A stretch of DNA of 11,718 bases from an uncultured Lachnospiraceae bacterium (GCA_910584115.1 CAJTYN010000052.1:1-11718), one strand, 5' to 3'; counted from the stretch's first letter, positions 1 to 5,758 are shown. Notes: generated from the letters alone by a model not told the origin. Translations and numbers: made by a program.

Positions 1-178
1 CTTTCAGGGTCTTGATCTTTGTGCCTGTTACAGCGTTGTAGCAGGGAAGACCATAAGCTGTATCCGGGAAACCTACGGCTTTGTCTTCGCCGTGCTGTGC
101 GATCGCATCATTAACGGCTTTTTCTGTAAGCCCATAAACTGCATCATTTCCATTAAAAACGGTATCAAATAATAGCAC
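1..178 (-). CDS. acsB: Acetyl-CoA synthase, AcsB (N-terminal fragment, runs off the window edge)
   Basis: Only the first 59 codons are visible; the 3' part lies beyond position 1. The frame begins with GTG at 178-176, preceded by AGGAGGT about 9 nt upstream, and an in-frame TAA lies just before that site, so no longer start is possible. The N-terminus reads VLLFDTVFNGNDAVYG and continues with AVGFPDTAYGLPCYNAVTG, which matches the conserved start of the acetogen acetyl-CoA synthase alpha subunit (AVGYPDTAYYLP in the Moorella protein, from memory). The enzyme joins CO, a methyl group from the corrinoid protein and CoA at its Ni-Ni-[4Fe-4S] A cluster. None of the A-cluster cysteines are in view. 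It follows the cooC-like gene by 24 nt, so the two are probably co-transcribed and the ATPase may serve ACS. The GTG start with a long spacer may tune translation relative to acsA. Confidence 0.88.
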   Translation of the reverse strand, partial: MLLFDTVFNGNDAVYGLTEKAVNDAIAQHGEDKAVGFPDTAYGLPCYNAVTGTKIKTLK

Positions 179-202
179 TTTTTCTTTACCTCCTAATTAT
201 GA

Positions 203-967
203 TCATTGATGATCGATTTTTTCTTTGATTGCCTGGATCTCTTTCACCACATCTTGACTGAAGTCAAACGGGGACTTGCCCTGGCGGTCCGCATCCATCA
301 CATCTGTGTTGTAATGGATCATGCCCAACAGGTCTTCCGGAGGGATCTTCTCCTGGATAAAAGCTTCGTCTTCCGGTCCCCGCACTTTATTGGCGACCAC
401 ACGCACCTGCTTTACACCAAGATCCTCAGCCAGACGCTTCACATTCTTATAAGTCTGCACACTCCTGGCTCCAGGCTCGATGACTACGATGAACTGTTCC
501 ATGCTCTCTGTGGTCCCCCTGCCCAGATGCTCCAGGCCGGCTTCCATATCCAGGATCACAACGTCATCCCGGTGCAGCACCATATTATTGATGATACGCT
601 TGAGCATCACATGTTCCGGACAGACACAGCCGCCGCCCCCGGTCTCTACCGTACCCAATACCAGCAGCTTCACTCCATTGCACACTTTTCCGTAAGTGTC
701 CGGGATATCATCCACTTTTGGGTTTACACGGTAAAATTGATTGTCCGGGCCAGCTCCCGTGCGCTCCTCTACCAGTTTACGCATCCTGGAAATGGGCACG
801 ATCGAATCTAATGTCTCTTCATCAAATCCCAATGCCAATCCGAGATTCGCATCCGGATCCACATCCGCGGCCAGCACCTTCCTGCCGTCCTCTGCATAGA
901 GTCTGGCTAAAGTAGCCGCAAAAGTCGTCTTTCCCACTCCGCCCTTACCGGTGATCGCGATCTTCAT
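203..967 (-). CDS. cooC: CooC-type nickel-insertion ATPase (CODH/ACS maturation), copy next to acsB
   Basis: A 254-residue MinD/ParA-family (SIMIBI) P-loop ATPase. Seen: deviant Walker A GKGGVGKTT at residues 7-15, switch region DVDPDANLG at 35-43, a C-V-C pair at 114 and 116 after a run of glycines, and the Walker B-like strand VVILDMEAGLEHLGRG at 136-151. In characterised CooC proteins the CXC pair at the dimer interface binds nickel, and ATP hydrolysis drives nickel insertion into the C cluster of CODH. The related AcsF acts on the A cluster of ACS. The gene sits 43 nt after acsA and 24 nt before acsB, with a GGAGG ribosome binding site 6-7 nt before its ATG. The position between both nickel enzymes does not say which is the client. 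It is clearly divergent from the second paralogue at 3021-3791, for example CVC against CYC and DMEAG against DNEAG. Confidence 0.9.
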   Translation of the reverse strand: MKIAITGKGGVGKTTFAATLARLYAEDGRKVLAADVDPDANLGLALGFDEETLDSIVPISRMRKLVEERTGAGPDNQFYRVNPKVDDIPDTYGKVCNGVKLLVLGTVETGGGGCVCPEHVMLKRIINNMVLHRDDVVILDMEAGLEHLGRGTTESMEQFIVVIEPGARSVQTYKNVKRLAEDLGVKQVRVVANKVRGPEDEAFIQEKIPPEDLLGMIHYNTDVMDADRQGKSPFDFSQDVVKEIQAIKEKIDHQ

Positions 968-1010
968 ATCATCCCTCCATTTATACGCACCTGATCTACT
1001 GCCGGAGATC

Positions 1011-2903
1011 TTAGATGCCTATAGCTGTCCTCTTCTCTTCAATCTTCTCAATCATCAAGTCACCTAATTTATCAATGTCTGTTTCAACTGTATAGCAAGC
1101 CTCTACCCAGTCTTTAACGCCACCTGTGAGCAGACCCGTGATCTCTGATGAGCCAGAAGCGTACGGTTCTACACCAAGGTATGTATCGAGACCAGAAGCA
1201 ACTACATAGTTACCGATGGATACAGCTTTTTCAGACATCCACTCAGGCGCACATCCTACTACTGGAAGCTGGGAGATGTTCAATCCAGAATCCTTGGAAA
1301 GCTCAGCAGCCAGGATCAGCATACGGCTGATATCTACGCAGGAACCCATGTGGAGTACAGGCGGGATATCTGCTAATTCACAGACCCTCTTCAGACCAGC
1401 GCCGCAGAGGTCTTTCGCACGTTTGTCCATAAGACCAGCTTTTGCTGCTGCCTGAGCTGAACATCCGGATACGATGAGAACGATGTCGTTTGCGATCAGC
1501 TTCTTCATCAGGCTGATATGAGCGGCATCCGGGCGTACTTTCGGGTTGTTACATCCTACCATAGCGACTGCACCACGGAGAACACCAGATACGATACACT
1601 CGATGAGCGGTTTCGTTGTTCCCAGTTCGTCTACCTGAGAGTTTGTAACGCCGTCAAGTTTCTTAACGATCTGCTCTACGGAATAGCCGACTGTAGCTTT
1701 CTGTTTCATATCCGGGATATGTACCAGTTCTTTCTTCCTGTTCTTGAAGTTCTCGATCGCGGCTTTTACGATCGCTTTCGCGTTCTCGCCTGCTGTATGA
1801 GAGTTGAACCTGATGAATTCAGACTCTGGCATCTGAGCGATCGGTGATGTCGTGATGAATTTTGTATGGAAGCATTTGCTCAACGGGCCAAGTGCTGGGA
1901 AGATACACTGTACGTCTACGACGATCGCTTCACAAGCGCCTGTCAGTACAACGTTTTCCTGCTGCAGGAAGTTACCAGCCATCGGGATACCACGACGCAT
2001 CGCTACTTCATTTGAAGTACAGCATACACCAGATACTGTGATGCCCTGTGCGCCTTGTTCTTTAGCGTAAGCGATCATCTCAGGATCGTCTGCGTATTCA
2101 CAGATCATCTCAGAAAGTGACGGATCATGGCCATGTACAACGATGTTTACATTCTCTTCTACCATAACACCTAAGTTGGCTTCTGTATCCATTTCCATAG
2201 GTGTACCGAACAGTACGTCAGAGAATTCTGTACCCATCATGGAACCGCCCCATCCATCGCAGAGACCTGCGCGCAGAGCCTGACGGATCAGAGCTTCCGG
2301 TTTAGAAGAACATCCCATATGTGTCATATGCAGAGAGGATGCGACTTCCCTGTCGATCGCGCGCGGTGCGATCTCTTCTCTTTCCCAGATCTCCTGTGTA
2401 TGCTGCGGAGCTCTCTTTAAGAATCTCTGGAATCCGAATGGTTTACCATATTCCATCAGACCTGTCTCGGCTACTTCATGAGCCAGATCGTAGATGTCTT
2501 TGCCTTCTGTCTCGATATCCCATTCTTTTGCGATACGGATCAGTTTCTCAGGATCTTTTACTTTGTAGTTTCCGTCTGCTGCTGATTCATACAGTGTGTG
2601 GCAGATCTCGCGTCCATGATCGGAATGGGTCGCAGCGCCGCCTGCTGTGAATTTCAGGTAGTTCCTACCAACGATACCATGGATATCACATCCGCAGATA
2701 CCTCTCGGTGCTTTTGCCGTGATACGGCAAGGTCCCATAGAACAGATCCTACAGCATGCACCTGATTCACCGAATTTACAGTGGGGTGTCTGATTTTTAA
2801 CGCGCATCTGCCATGAATCAGCACCAACCTTTGCACCAGTCTCCAGCAACCGCTCGGTAGCCGCTTCAAATTCCTCCACTGTGGTTAACTTGAACTCACT
2901 CAT
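1011..2903 (-). CDS. acsA: Carbon monoxide dehydrogenase catalytic subunit (Ni-Fe-S), AcsA/CooS
   Basis: A 630-residue anaerobic CODH, full length for the family. It interconverts CO and CO2 and, with AcsB, supplies CO for acetyl-CoA synthesis in the cytoplasm. Seen: C42 and C50 for the dimer-bridging D cluster; C51, C54, C59 and probably C70 for the B cluster (CRICSMGPCR); and C-cluster ligands by motif: H257/H259 in VHGHDPSLSE, C294/C295 in GVCCTSNE, C333, C451 in VGCNNP, C481 in SGCSAQ and C522 in GSCVD. The proton-transfer residues H93 and K559 appear to be present. Ligand assignment rests on remembered alignment with the Carboxydothermus enzyme. The ATG is preceded by AAGGAGG with a 7-nt spacer. 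The gene follows the cooC-like gene at 3021 after a 117-nt structured spacer. It looks more A+T-rich than the right-hand genes, consistent with high expression. No residues essential to the family appear to be lost. Confidence 0.96.
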   Translation of the reverse strand: MSEFKLTTVEEFEAATERLLETGAKVGADSWQMRVKNQTPHCKFGESGACCRICSMGPCRITAKAPRGICGCDIHGIVGRNYLKFTAGGAATHSDHGREICHTLYESAADGNYKVKDPEKLIRIAKEWDIETEGKDIYDLAHEVAETGLMEYGKPFGFQRFLKRAPQHTQEIWEREEIAPRAIDREVASSLHMTHMGCSSKPEALIRQALRAGLCDGWGGSMMGTEFSDVLFGTPMEMDTEANLGVMVEENVNIVVHGHDPSLSEMICEYADDPEMIAYAKEQGAQGITVSGVCCTSNEVAMRRGIPMAGNFLQQENVVLTGACEAIVVDVQCIFPALGPLSKCFHTKFITTSPIAQMPESEFIRFNSHTAGENAKAIVKAAIENFKNRKKELVHIPDMKQKATVGYSVEQIVKKLDGVTNSQVDELGTTKPLIECIVSGVLRGAVAMVGCNNPKVRPDAAHISLMKKLIANDIVLIVSGCSAQAAAKAGLMDKRAKDLCGAGLKRVCELADIPPVLHMGSCVDISRMLILAAELSKDSGLNISQLPVVGCAPEWMSEKAVSIGNYVVASGLDTYLGVEPYASGSSEITGLLTGGVKDWVEACYTVETDIDKLGDLMIEKIEEKRTAIGI

Positions 2904-2955
2904 TAATAAACCTCCTTAAAAAAATTGTGGCATCCTCATATAATTATTAATCCTT

Positions 2956-3005
2956 CCAGAGTGCTATACCCCCTGGACCCTCTCCTTAATTAAAATTTAG
3001 AGGGT
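2956..3005 (-). repeat. Structured spacer between the cooC-like gene and acsA
   Basis: Two stem-loops lie back to back on the transcribed strand. The first has perfect 7-bp arms ACCCTCT (3005-2999) and AGAGGGT (2983-2977) around an A+T-rich 15-nt loop. The second, CCAGGG to CTCTGG (2976-2956), is imperfect with one mismatch and a wobble pair. No T-run follows directly (a T7 run comes about 40 nt later, next to the acsA ribosome binding site), so this is not a classical terminator. It may be an mRNA processing or stabilising site that lets acsA accumulate more than the maturation genes ahead of it; that is inference. A similar sequence arrangement occurs at 10670-10722. Confidence 0.5.
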
Positions 3006-3020
3006 GAAGTGCCTCTCGCT

Positions 3021-3791
3021 TTACAAATGCAGTTTCTGTACGATCTCCCGGACTGCCTGTTTCACTGGCGAATCTTCCGGAAGCTGTACGGTGGGCTTTC
3101 CGTCGCAGTCATATTCATAGACCGCCTCGTCCTGGGGAACGACCCCCAAGAGTTCCAACCCCTGCTTCTCGATCTCTTCCCGGGTCCCATCGTTCAATTC
3201 CCCTCCGGGCGCCCGGTTGATGATCAGGCCGACGATCTTCGGCTTCATGCCGCAGTCCTTGATGAGCTGGGCAATGCGCCCAACGGCCTGTACACCCCTT
3301 CTGGAACAATCACTGACCAGGATCGCCGTCTCCATGCTGGGCAGGATCCCGCGGCTGATATGTTCCATCCCCGCCTCATTGTCTACGATGATGACAGGAT
3401 AATTATTCTGGCATCTGGCGAGCTGCGACTGCAGCAGACCGTTCACGAAGCAGTAACAGCCTTTTCCCTGTGTACGCCCCATCACCAACATATCAAAATC
3501 ATCATCCTCGATCACGGCATTGCGGAACTGGATCTCCGCGTAATCCGCTTTGGACATACTCGCCGGGATAGGGCTGTCTTTCGCCATCTCTGCCTGCGCG
3601 ATCTCTTCCCTGATATCCCCCAGGGTCTTCTCTACTTCCACACCCAAGACTTCATTCAGGTTGGAATTAGCATCCGCATCCACTGCCAGGATCGGACCTT
3701 TTCCAAGCTCGCCGAGGTATTGGATGATCAGCCCGCAGAGAGTCGTCTTCCCTACCCCGCCCTTTCCAGCAACTGCGATCACATGTGCCAT
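3021..3791 (-). CDS. CooC/AcsF-type nickel-insertion ATPase, copy upstream of acsA
   Basis: A 256-residue MinD-like ATPase of the CODH/ACS accessory family. Seen: deviant Walker A GKGGVGKTT at 9-17, DADANSNLN at 38-46, the metal-binding pair C112-Y-C114 within GKGCYCFVNGLL, and Walker B-like IIVDNEAGMEHISRG at 134-148. The GxGCYC(A/F)VN context is typical of the CooC/AcsF group. Known family role: ATP-dependent nickel loading of CODH or ACS. Spacing: GGAGG at 3799-3803 and ATG at 3791, a good start. It lies after cooT and a possible micro-ORF, and before acsA, so by position it is the better candidate for CODH loading. The coexistence of two paralogues on either side of acsA suggests one each for the C and A clusters, but which is which cannot be read from the sequence, so no symbol is given. 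Confidence 0.9.
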   Translation of the reverse strand: MAHVIAVAGKGGVGKTTLCGLIIQYLGELGKGPILAVDADANSNLNEVLGVEVEKTLGDIREEIAQAEMAKDSPIPASMSKADYAEIQFRNAVIEDDDFDMLVMGRTQGKGCYCFVNGLLQSQLARCQNNYPVIIVDNEAGMEHISRGILPSMETAILVSDCSRRGVQAVGRIAQLIKDCGMKPKIVGLIINRAPGGELNDGTREEIEKQGLELLGVVPQDEAVYEYDCDGKPTVQLPEDSPVKQAVREIVQKLHL

Positions 3792-3832
3792 CAGGTTACC
3801 TCCAAAATCTATTTGTTCTGTAAAACTGTCAA

Positions 3833-3916
3833 CTATCCGATCTGACTTCCTTCATAGTCACAAACGATGCATGCACCGCCTGCGGCCATCCGGATCCATC
3901 CTATCTCGATCCTCAT
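3833..3916 (-). CDS. Possible 27-residue CxxC micro-ORF overlapping the cooT stop
   Basis: An ATG that overlaps the cooT TGA (ATGA at 3916-3913) opens a frame of 27 codons ending in TAG at 3835-3833. The peptide starts MRIEIGWIRMAAGG and continues ACIVCDYEGSQIG, with C16 and C19 forming a CxxC pair. There is no strong ribosome binding site, only a partial AAGTGGA before the ATG, so translation would depend on coupling to cooT. A second ATG at residue 10 would give 18 residues. Placed between two nickel-handling genes, a thiol-bearing peptide would make sense, but a chance frame of this length is common. If not translated, the stretch is plain spacer with no other feature. Confidence 0.25.
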   Translation of the reverse strand: MRIEIGWIRMAAGGACIVCDYEGSQIG

Positions 3917-4089
3917 TCCACTTCCACGATACTATTTGCAAGATCGACCATCCGGATCTTCCCCTCTACCTTCTTCTCATCCCCCATGATATCACGGATG
4001 ATCAGAGTGTCGGCATCCACGTCGATCCGGCTGACATTCTTATAGATCGTGCTTCCATCCTGTTTTCTGATGACTGTAGCCAAACACAT
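3913..4089 (-). CDS. cooT: CooT-family small nickel-binding protein
   Basis: A 58-residue protein beginning MCLATVIRKQDGS and containing the stretch KKVEGKIRMVDLANSIVEVE at its end. The MC(L/M)A start, size and the final G-x-I-x-x-VD-hydrophobic pattern match the CooT family. In Rhodospirillum CooT is a homodimer that binds nickel at the dimer interface through Cys2 and takes part in CODH nickel delivery. Cys2 is present here and is the only cysteine. Predicted to be a small beta-rich (SH3-like) fold by family; no signal peptide. The ATG at 4089-4087 has AAGGAGG nine nt upstream, lying inside the end of the preceding His-rich gene, whose stop is only 4 nt away, so the two are translationally linked. 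The gene is easily missed because of its size. Confidence 0.85.
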   Translation of the reverse strand: MCLATVIRKQDGSTIYKNVSRIDVDADTLIIRDIMGDEKKVEGKIRMVDLANSIVEVE

Positions 4090-4093
4090 GCCC

Positions 4094-4444
4094 TTAAGCC
4101 TCCTTTGTCTGCTCTTTCACCAGTGTCAGCGCCAGACTGAAGCGCATATTCGCTTTCTGGAAATCCGCCACCCCGTCCCGGATGGTCTTCGCCGCGTCGA
4201 GCATATCGAGTTTTTCCAGATTGTCTGCCATCTGATCCAGTTCCGCTGCATGATGTTCATTATGCTGTACCATATAAGCAAGCAGGGCTACTGTCTCCTG
4301 TTTGCAATCCCCGCCCTGGCATCCGCCTTCACCGTGATGGTGTCCGCAGTGTTCATGATCAGGGTCATGGCTGTGAGGGCATCCTTCATGCTCTCCGTGG
4401 CCATGGGAAACCACATTTCCATTCTCATCTTTGATCAAATGCAT
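4094..4444 (-). CDS. His/Cys-rich metal-binding protein with C-terminal helical domain (CooJ-like role proposed)
   Basis: A 116-residue cytoplasmic protein in two parts. Residues 14-47 hold ten histidines and four cysteines (HGHGEHEGCPHSHD, then HEHCGHHHGEGGCQ, C47), a clear transition-metal binding segment. Residues 50-115 are amphipathic and helical, with H61, H64 and H65 in a HNEHH cluster and a pattern LLAYMVQHNEHHAAEL seen, as far as I recall, in small metal-linked proteins of methanogens and Clostridia. The ATG at 4444 is chosen because AAGGAGC lies 7-8 nt before it. An in-frame ATG at 4513 would add 23 residues but has no good ribosome binding site and falls in a leader hairpin. First gene after the promoter, directly ahead of cooT. 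Inferred role: nickel storage or delivery to the CooC ATPases; zinc or cobalt binding is not excluded. Confidence 0.8.
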   Translation of the reverse strand: MHLIKDENGNVVSHGHGEHEGCPHSHDPDHEHCGHHHGEGGCQGGDCKQETVALLAYMVQHNEHHAAELDQMADNLEKLDMLDAAKTIRDGVADFQKANMRFSLALTLVKEQTKEA

Positions 4445-4494
4445 GATCCCGCTCCTTTCTACCAAGCGTTCTGGTCTCCACAGAAACCGCATGG

Positions 4495-4519
4495 GAGCGA
4501 CCATGTCCAGCATGGGCTC
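4495..4519 (-). promoter_or_regulatory. Hairpin in the 5' leader of the acs operon
   Basis: On the transcript, GAGC + CCATG pairs with CATGG + (TC bulge) + GCTC around the loop CTGGA, a 9-bp stem starting within about 10 nt of the expected transcription start. The stem contains the unused ATG at 4513. A hairpin so near the 5' end would stabilise the mRNA and could mask that ATG. No known riboswitch class fits in the roughly 80-nt leader. Confidence 0.5.
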
Positions 4520-4533
4520 ACCAAGTAATTGTA

Positions 4534-4562
4534 ATTATACAACCATATCAGAGATTTTTCAA
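4534..4562 (-). promoter_or_regulatory. Sigma-A-type promoter of the nickel/CODH operon
   Basis: Minus-strand -35 TTGAAA (4562-4557), 17-bp spacer, -10 TATAAT (4539-4534): one mismatch to consensus overall. Upstream of the -35, 4563-4592 is A/T-tract-rich on this strand, like an UP element. The start of transcription should be near 4527, giving a leader of about 83 nt before the ATG at 4444. This is the only strong promoter seen for the seven genes to its left. Confidence 0.85.
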
Positions 4563-4623
4563 GGAAATTTTATTGAATTTTTTATAAAAATCACAAGCCC
4601 GCACTGGTAATTTCAGGACAATT

Positions 4624-4651
4624 TTGTGCAATTCAGCCGAAGAATGCACAA
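4624..4651. promoter_or_regulatory. Inverted repeat, candidate operator between divergent promoters
   Basis: Plus strand TTGTGCAATTC (4624-4634), 7 nt, then GAATGCACAA (4642-4651). The outer arms TTGTGCA/TGCACAA are perfect 7-mers separated by 14 nt; the inner ATTC/GAAT extends them with one bulged A. The arm centres are about two helical turns apart, as expected for a dimeric regulator. It lies about 60 bp upstream of the acs -35 and about 75 bp upstream of the aldo-keto reductase -35. No T-run follows, so a terminator is unlikely. The regulator is unknown. Confidence 0.5.
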
Positions 4652-4727
4652 GATTCCCAATTCACCGCCGCTCTCCGCCCTATAGATATGCCCGGGATCA
4701 TGATTTATTATTTTTGTAATACTTTCC

Positions 4728-4758
4728 TTGCATTAACTTCACATTTATATGCTATACT
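4728..4758 (+). promoter_or_regulatory. Probable promoter of the aldo-keto reductase gene
   Basis: TTGCAT (4728-4733), 19-bp spacer, TATACT (4753-4758). The -10 is good and the -35 fair; the spacer is longer than ideal. A TATATG immediately upstream of the -10 adds A+T-richness. Transcription would start near 4765, leaving a leader of about 90 nt containing a terminator-like hairpin. Confidence 0.5.
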
Positions 4759-4784
4759 CCACTGATCTGAGAAGGTATACAGTT

Positions 4785-4815
4785 ACCGCCGGGATCTTTT
4801 TCCGGGGTACTTTTT
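4785..4815 (+). terminator. Terminator-like hairpin in the aldo-keto reductase leader (possible attenuator)
   Basis: ACC(g)CCGG (4785-4792) pairs with CCGGGGT (4802-4808) around a GATCTTTTT loop, and is followed by ACTTTTTATATT. The 7-bp G+C-rich stem with a one-base bulge and a T5 run fits a weak intrinsic terminator placed 20-50 nt downstream of the expected transcription start, so it could attenuate the gene. No competing anti-terminator helix is obvious. Confidence 0.4.
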
Positions 4816-4833
4816 ATATTCAGGAGATCTTAG

Positions 4834-4938
4834 ATGAAGGATTATGGAGGTTTACATGATGACAACAGTCAGGACGACAGATACGATCACATTAAATTCA
4901 GGACGGCAGATGCCCCGCCTGGGCCTCGGCGTGTATAA
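4834..4938 (+). CDS. Possible 34-codon upstream ORF overlapping the aldo-keto reductase start
   Basis: ATG at 4834 follows AGGAG (4822-4826) with a 7-nt spacer, a better-spaced signal than many real genes here. The frame (MKDYGGLHDDNSQDDRYD and on) is out of register with the reductase and stops at TAA 4936-4938, inside its codon 28. The peptide is hydrophilic and has no recognisable motif. It may be a translational control element or simply chance. Confidence 0.25.
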   Translation: MKDYGGLHDDNSQDDRYDHIKFRTADAPPGPRRV

Positions 4939-5701
4939 AGCGACCGGGGAACGGGAAGTGGAGCGGGCGATCGGCTGGGCCGTGGACGCGGGCTACCGGC
5001 TCATCGACACCGCTTCCGCCTATAAGAACGAAGACGGCGTCGGCCGCGGCATCCAGGCATGCGGCGTTCCGCGGGAAGACCTGTTCATCACCACCAAGAT
5101 CTGGAACAATGCCCAGAGGCTCGGTGATGTGCAGGGGTCCTTCGCCCGGAGCCTGGAGCGGCTGATGACCGACTATGTGGATCTCTACCTGATCCACTGG
5201 CCCGTTCCCGGCTGTTACCTGAGCACCTGGAAAGAGCTGGAAGAACTTTACAGGCAGGGAAAGGCCCGTTCCATCGGCGTCAGCAACTTCGAGATCCGCC
5301 ACCTGGAGGAGCTGGCCAGCGTATCGGACATCACGCCGGCTGTCAACCAGATCGAGTTCCATCCCTATCGGTATCAAAAGAAACTGGTGGATCACTGCCA
5401 GGCAAGAGGGATCGCGGTCCAGGCGTATGCGCCCCTCGCCCGCGGCGCGTACTTAGACGACGATGTGATCTGCATCCTGGCCACGAAGTATGGGAAGACC
5501 CCGGCCCAGATCGGACTGCGCTGGATCTTGCAGAAAGGCGTGGCCGTCATCCCCAAATCCACTCAGGAAGAACGGATCATGAGCAACGGCGAGATCTTCG
5601 ACTTCGTATTAGAAGAGGAGGATATGGACGCCATCGACCATCTGGACCGGAACCTGCGCAGCGCCTCCATCCCCGACGACCTGCGCGATGTGGCTTTTTG
5701 A
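4856..5701 (+). CDS. Aldo-keto reductase, 2,5-diketo-D-gluconate reductase-like
   Basis: A 281-residue NADP(H)-dependent oxidoreductase of the aldo-keto reductase superfamily, TIM barrel, cytoplasmic. Seen: catalytic tetrad D51, Y56, K81 and H114 in the motifs DAGYRLIDTASAYKNE, ITTKIWN and YLIHWPVP; signature GVSNFEIRHLEEL at 141-153; PAVNQIEFHPYR at 161-172; and the cofactor phosphate-binding region VIPKST at 231-236. The likely class is that of small bacterial reductases acting on ketoacids, methylglyoxal or other aldehydes; the physiological substrate cannot be told. Start: GGAGG at 4846-4850 supports ATG 4856 (or 4859); an earlier in-frame ATG at 4844 overlaps this ribosome binding site and is less likely. 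It is divergent from the acs operon and convergent with gpsA, and stands alone on its strand. Expression may be modulated by the leader hairpin and overlapping upstream ORF. Confidence 0.93.
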   Translation: MMTTVRTTDTITLNSGRQMPRLGLGVYKATGEREVERAIGWAVDAGYRLIDTASAYKNEDGVGRGIQACGVPREDLFITTKIWNNAQRLGDVQGSFARSLERLMTDYVDLYLIHWPVPGCYLSTWKELEELYRQGKARSIGVSNFEIRHLEELASVSDITPAVNQIEFHPYRYQKKLVDHCQARGIAVQAYAPLARGAYLDDDVICILATKYGKTPAQIGLRWILQKGVAVIPKSTQEERIMSNGEIFDFVLEEEDMDAIDHLDRNLRSASIPDDLRDVAF

Positions 5702-5713
5702 TCATTTTTTATG
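5663..5713 (+). terminator. Weak intrinsic terminator at the end of the aldo-keto reductase gene
   Basis: GCC-CATC (within 5663-5671) pairs with GATG-GGC (5687-5694) across a small internal loop, running directly into TTTTTGATCATTTTTT. The stem lies inside the last codons, and several further T-runs follow (5705-5720). The helix is weak, but the T-richness is strong. The A-rich complement is not suitable for stopping gpsA transcription. Confidence 0.35.
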
Positions 5714-5730
5714 ACTTTTTAGGTCTTGAT

Positions 5731-5758
5731 CCCTGCGCCTGTCATTCCCATGGCAGGG
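5731..5758 (-). repeat. Inverted repeat at the end of gpsA
   Basis: CCCTGC (5758-5753 on the minus strand) and GCAGGG (5736-5731) form a perfect 6-bp stem around the gpsA stop codon, with a 16-nt loop. No T-run follows on either strand. It could protect the 3' end of the gpsA message or terminate with help from Rho; the function is uncertain. Confidence 0.3.

Noticed and set aside
3804..3832. Perfect TTGACA on the minus strand upstream of the cooC-like gene
   Set aside because: At 17 bp the -10 would be GATTTT, a poor match, and a transcript from there would lose the GGAGG at 3799-3803.
3009..3845. Long plus-strand open frame opposite the cooC-like gene
   Set aside because: Its product has no family features, and it is the mirror of a clearly conserved ATPase; it reflects codon bias on the other strand.
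4094..4513. 139-residue form of the His-rich protein starting at 4513
   Set aside because: No good ribosome binding site at 4513 and the ATG lies inside the leader hairpin; the ATG at 4444 has AAGGAGC at a normal distance.
1004..4836. Identical 14-mer GGAGATCTTAGATG at 1004-1017 and 4823-4836
   Set aside because: One copy is antisense to the acsA 3' end and the other is in a leader; a single 14-mer match is within chance for this length.
4700..4855. Riboswitch in the aldo-keto reductase leader
   Set aside because: The leader is about 90 nt with a single short hairpin and shows no recognisable aptamer core.
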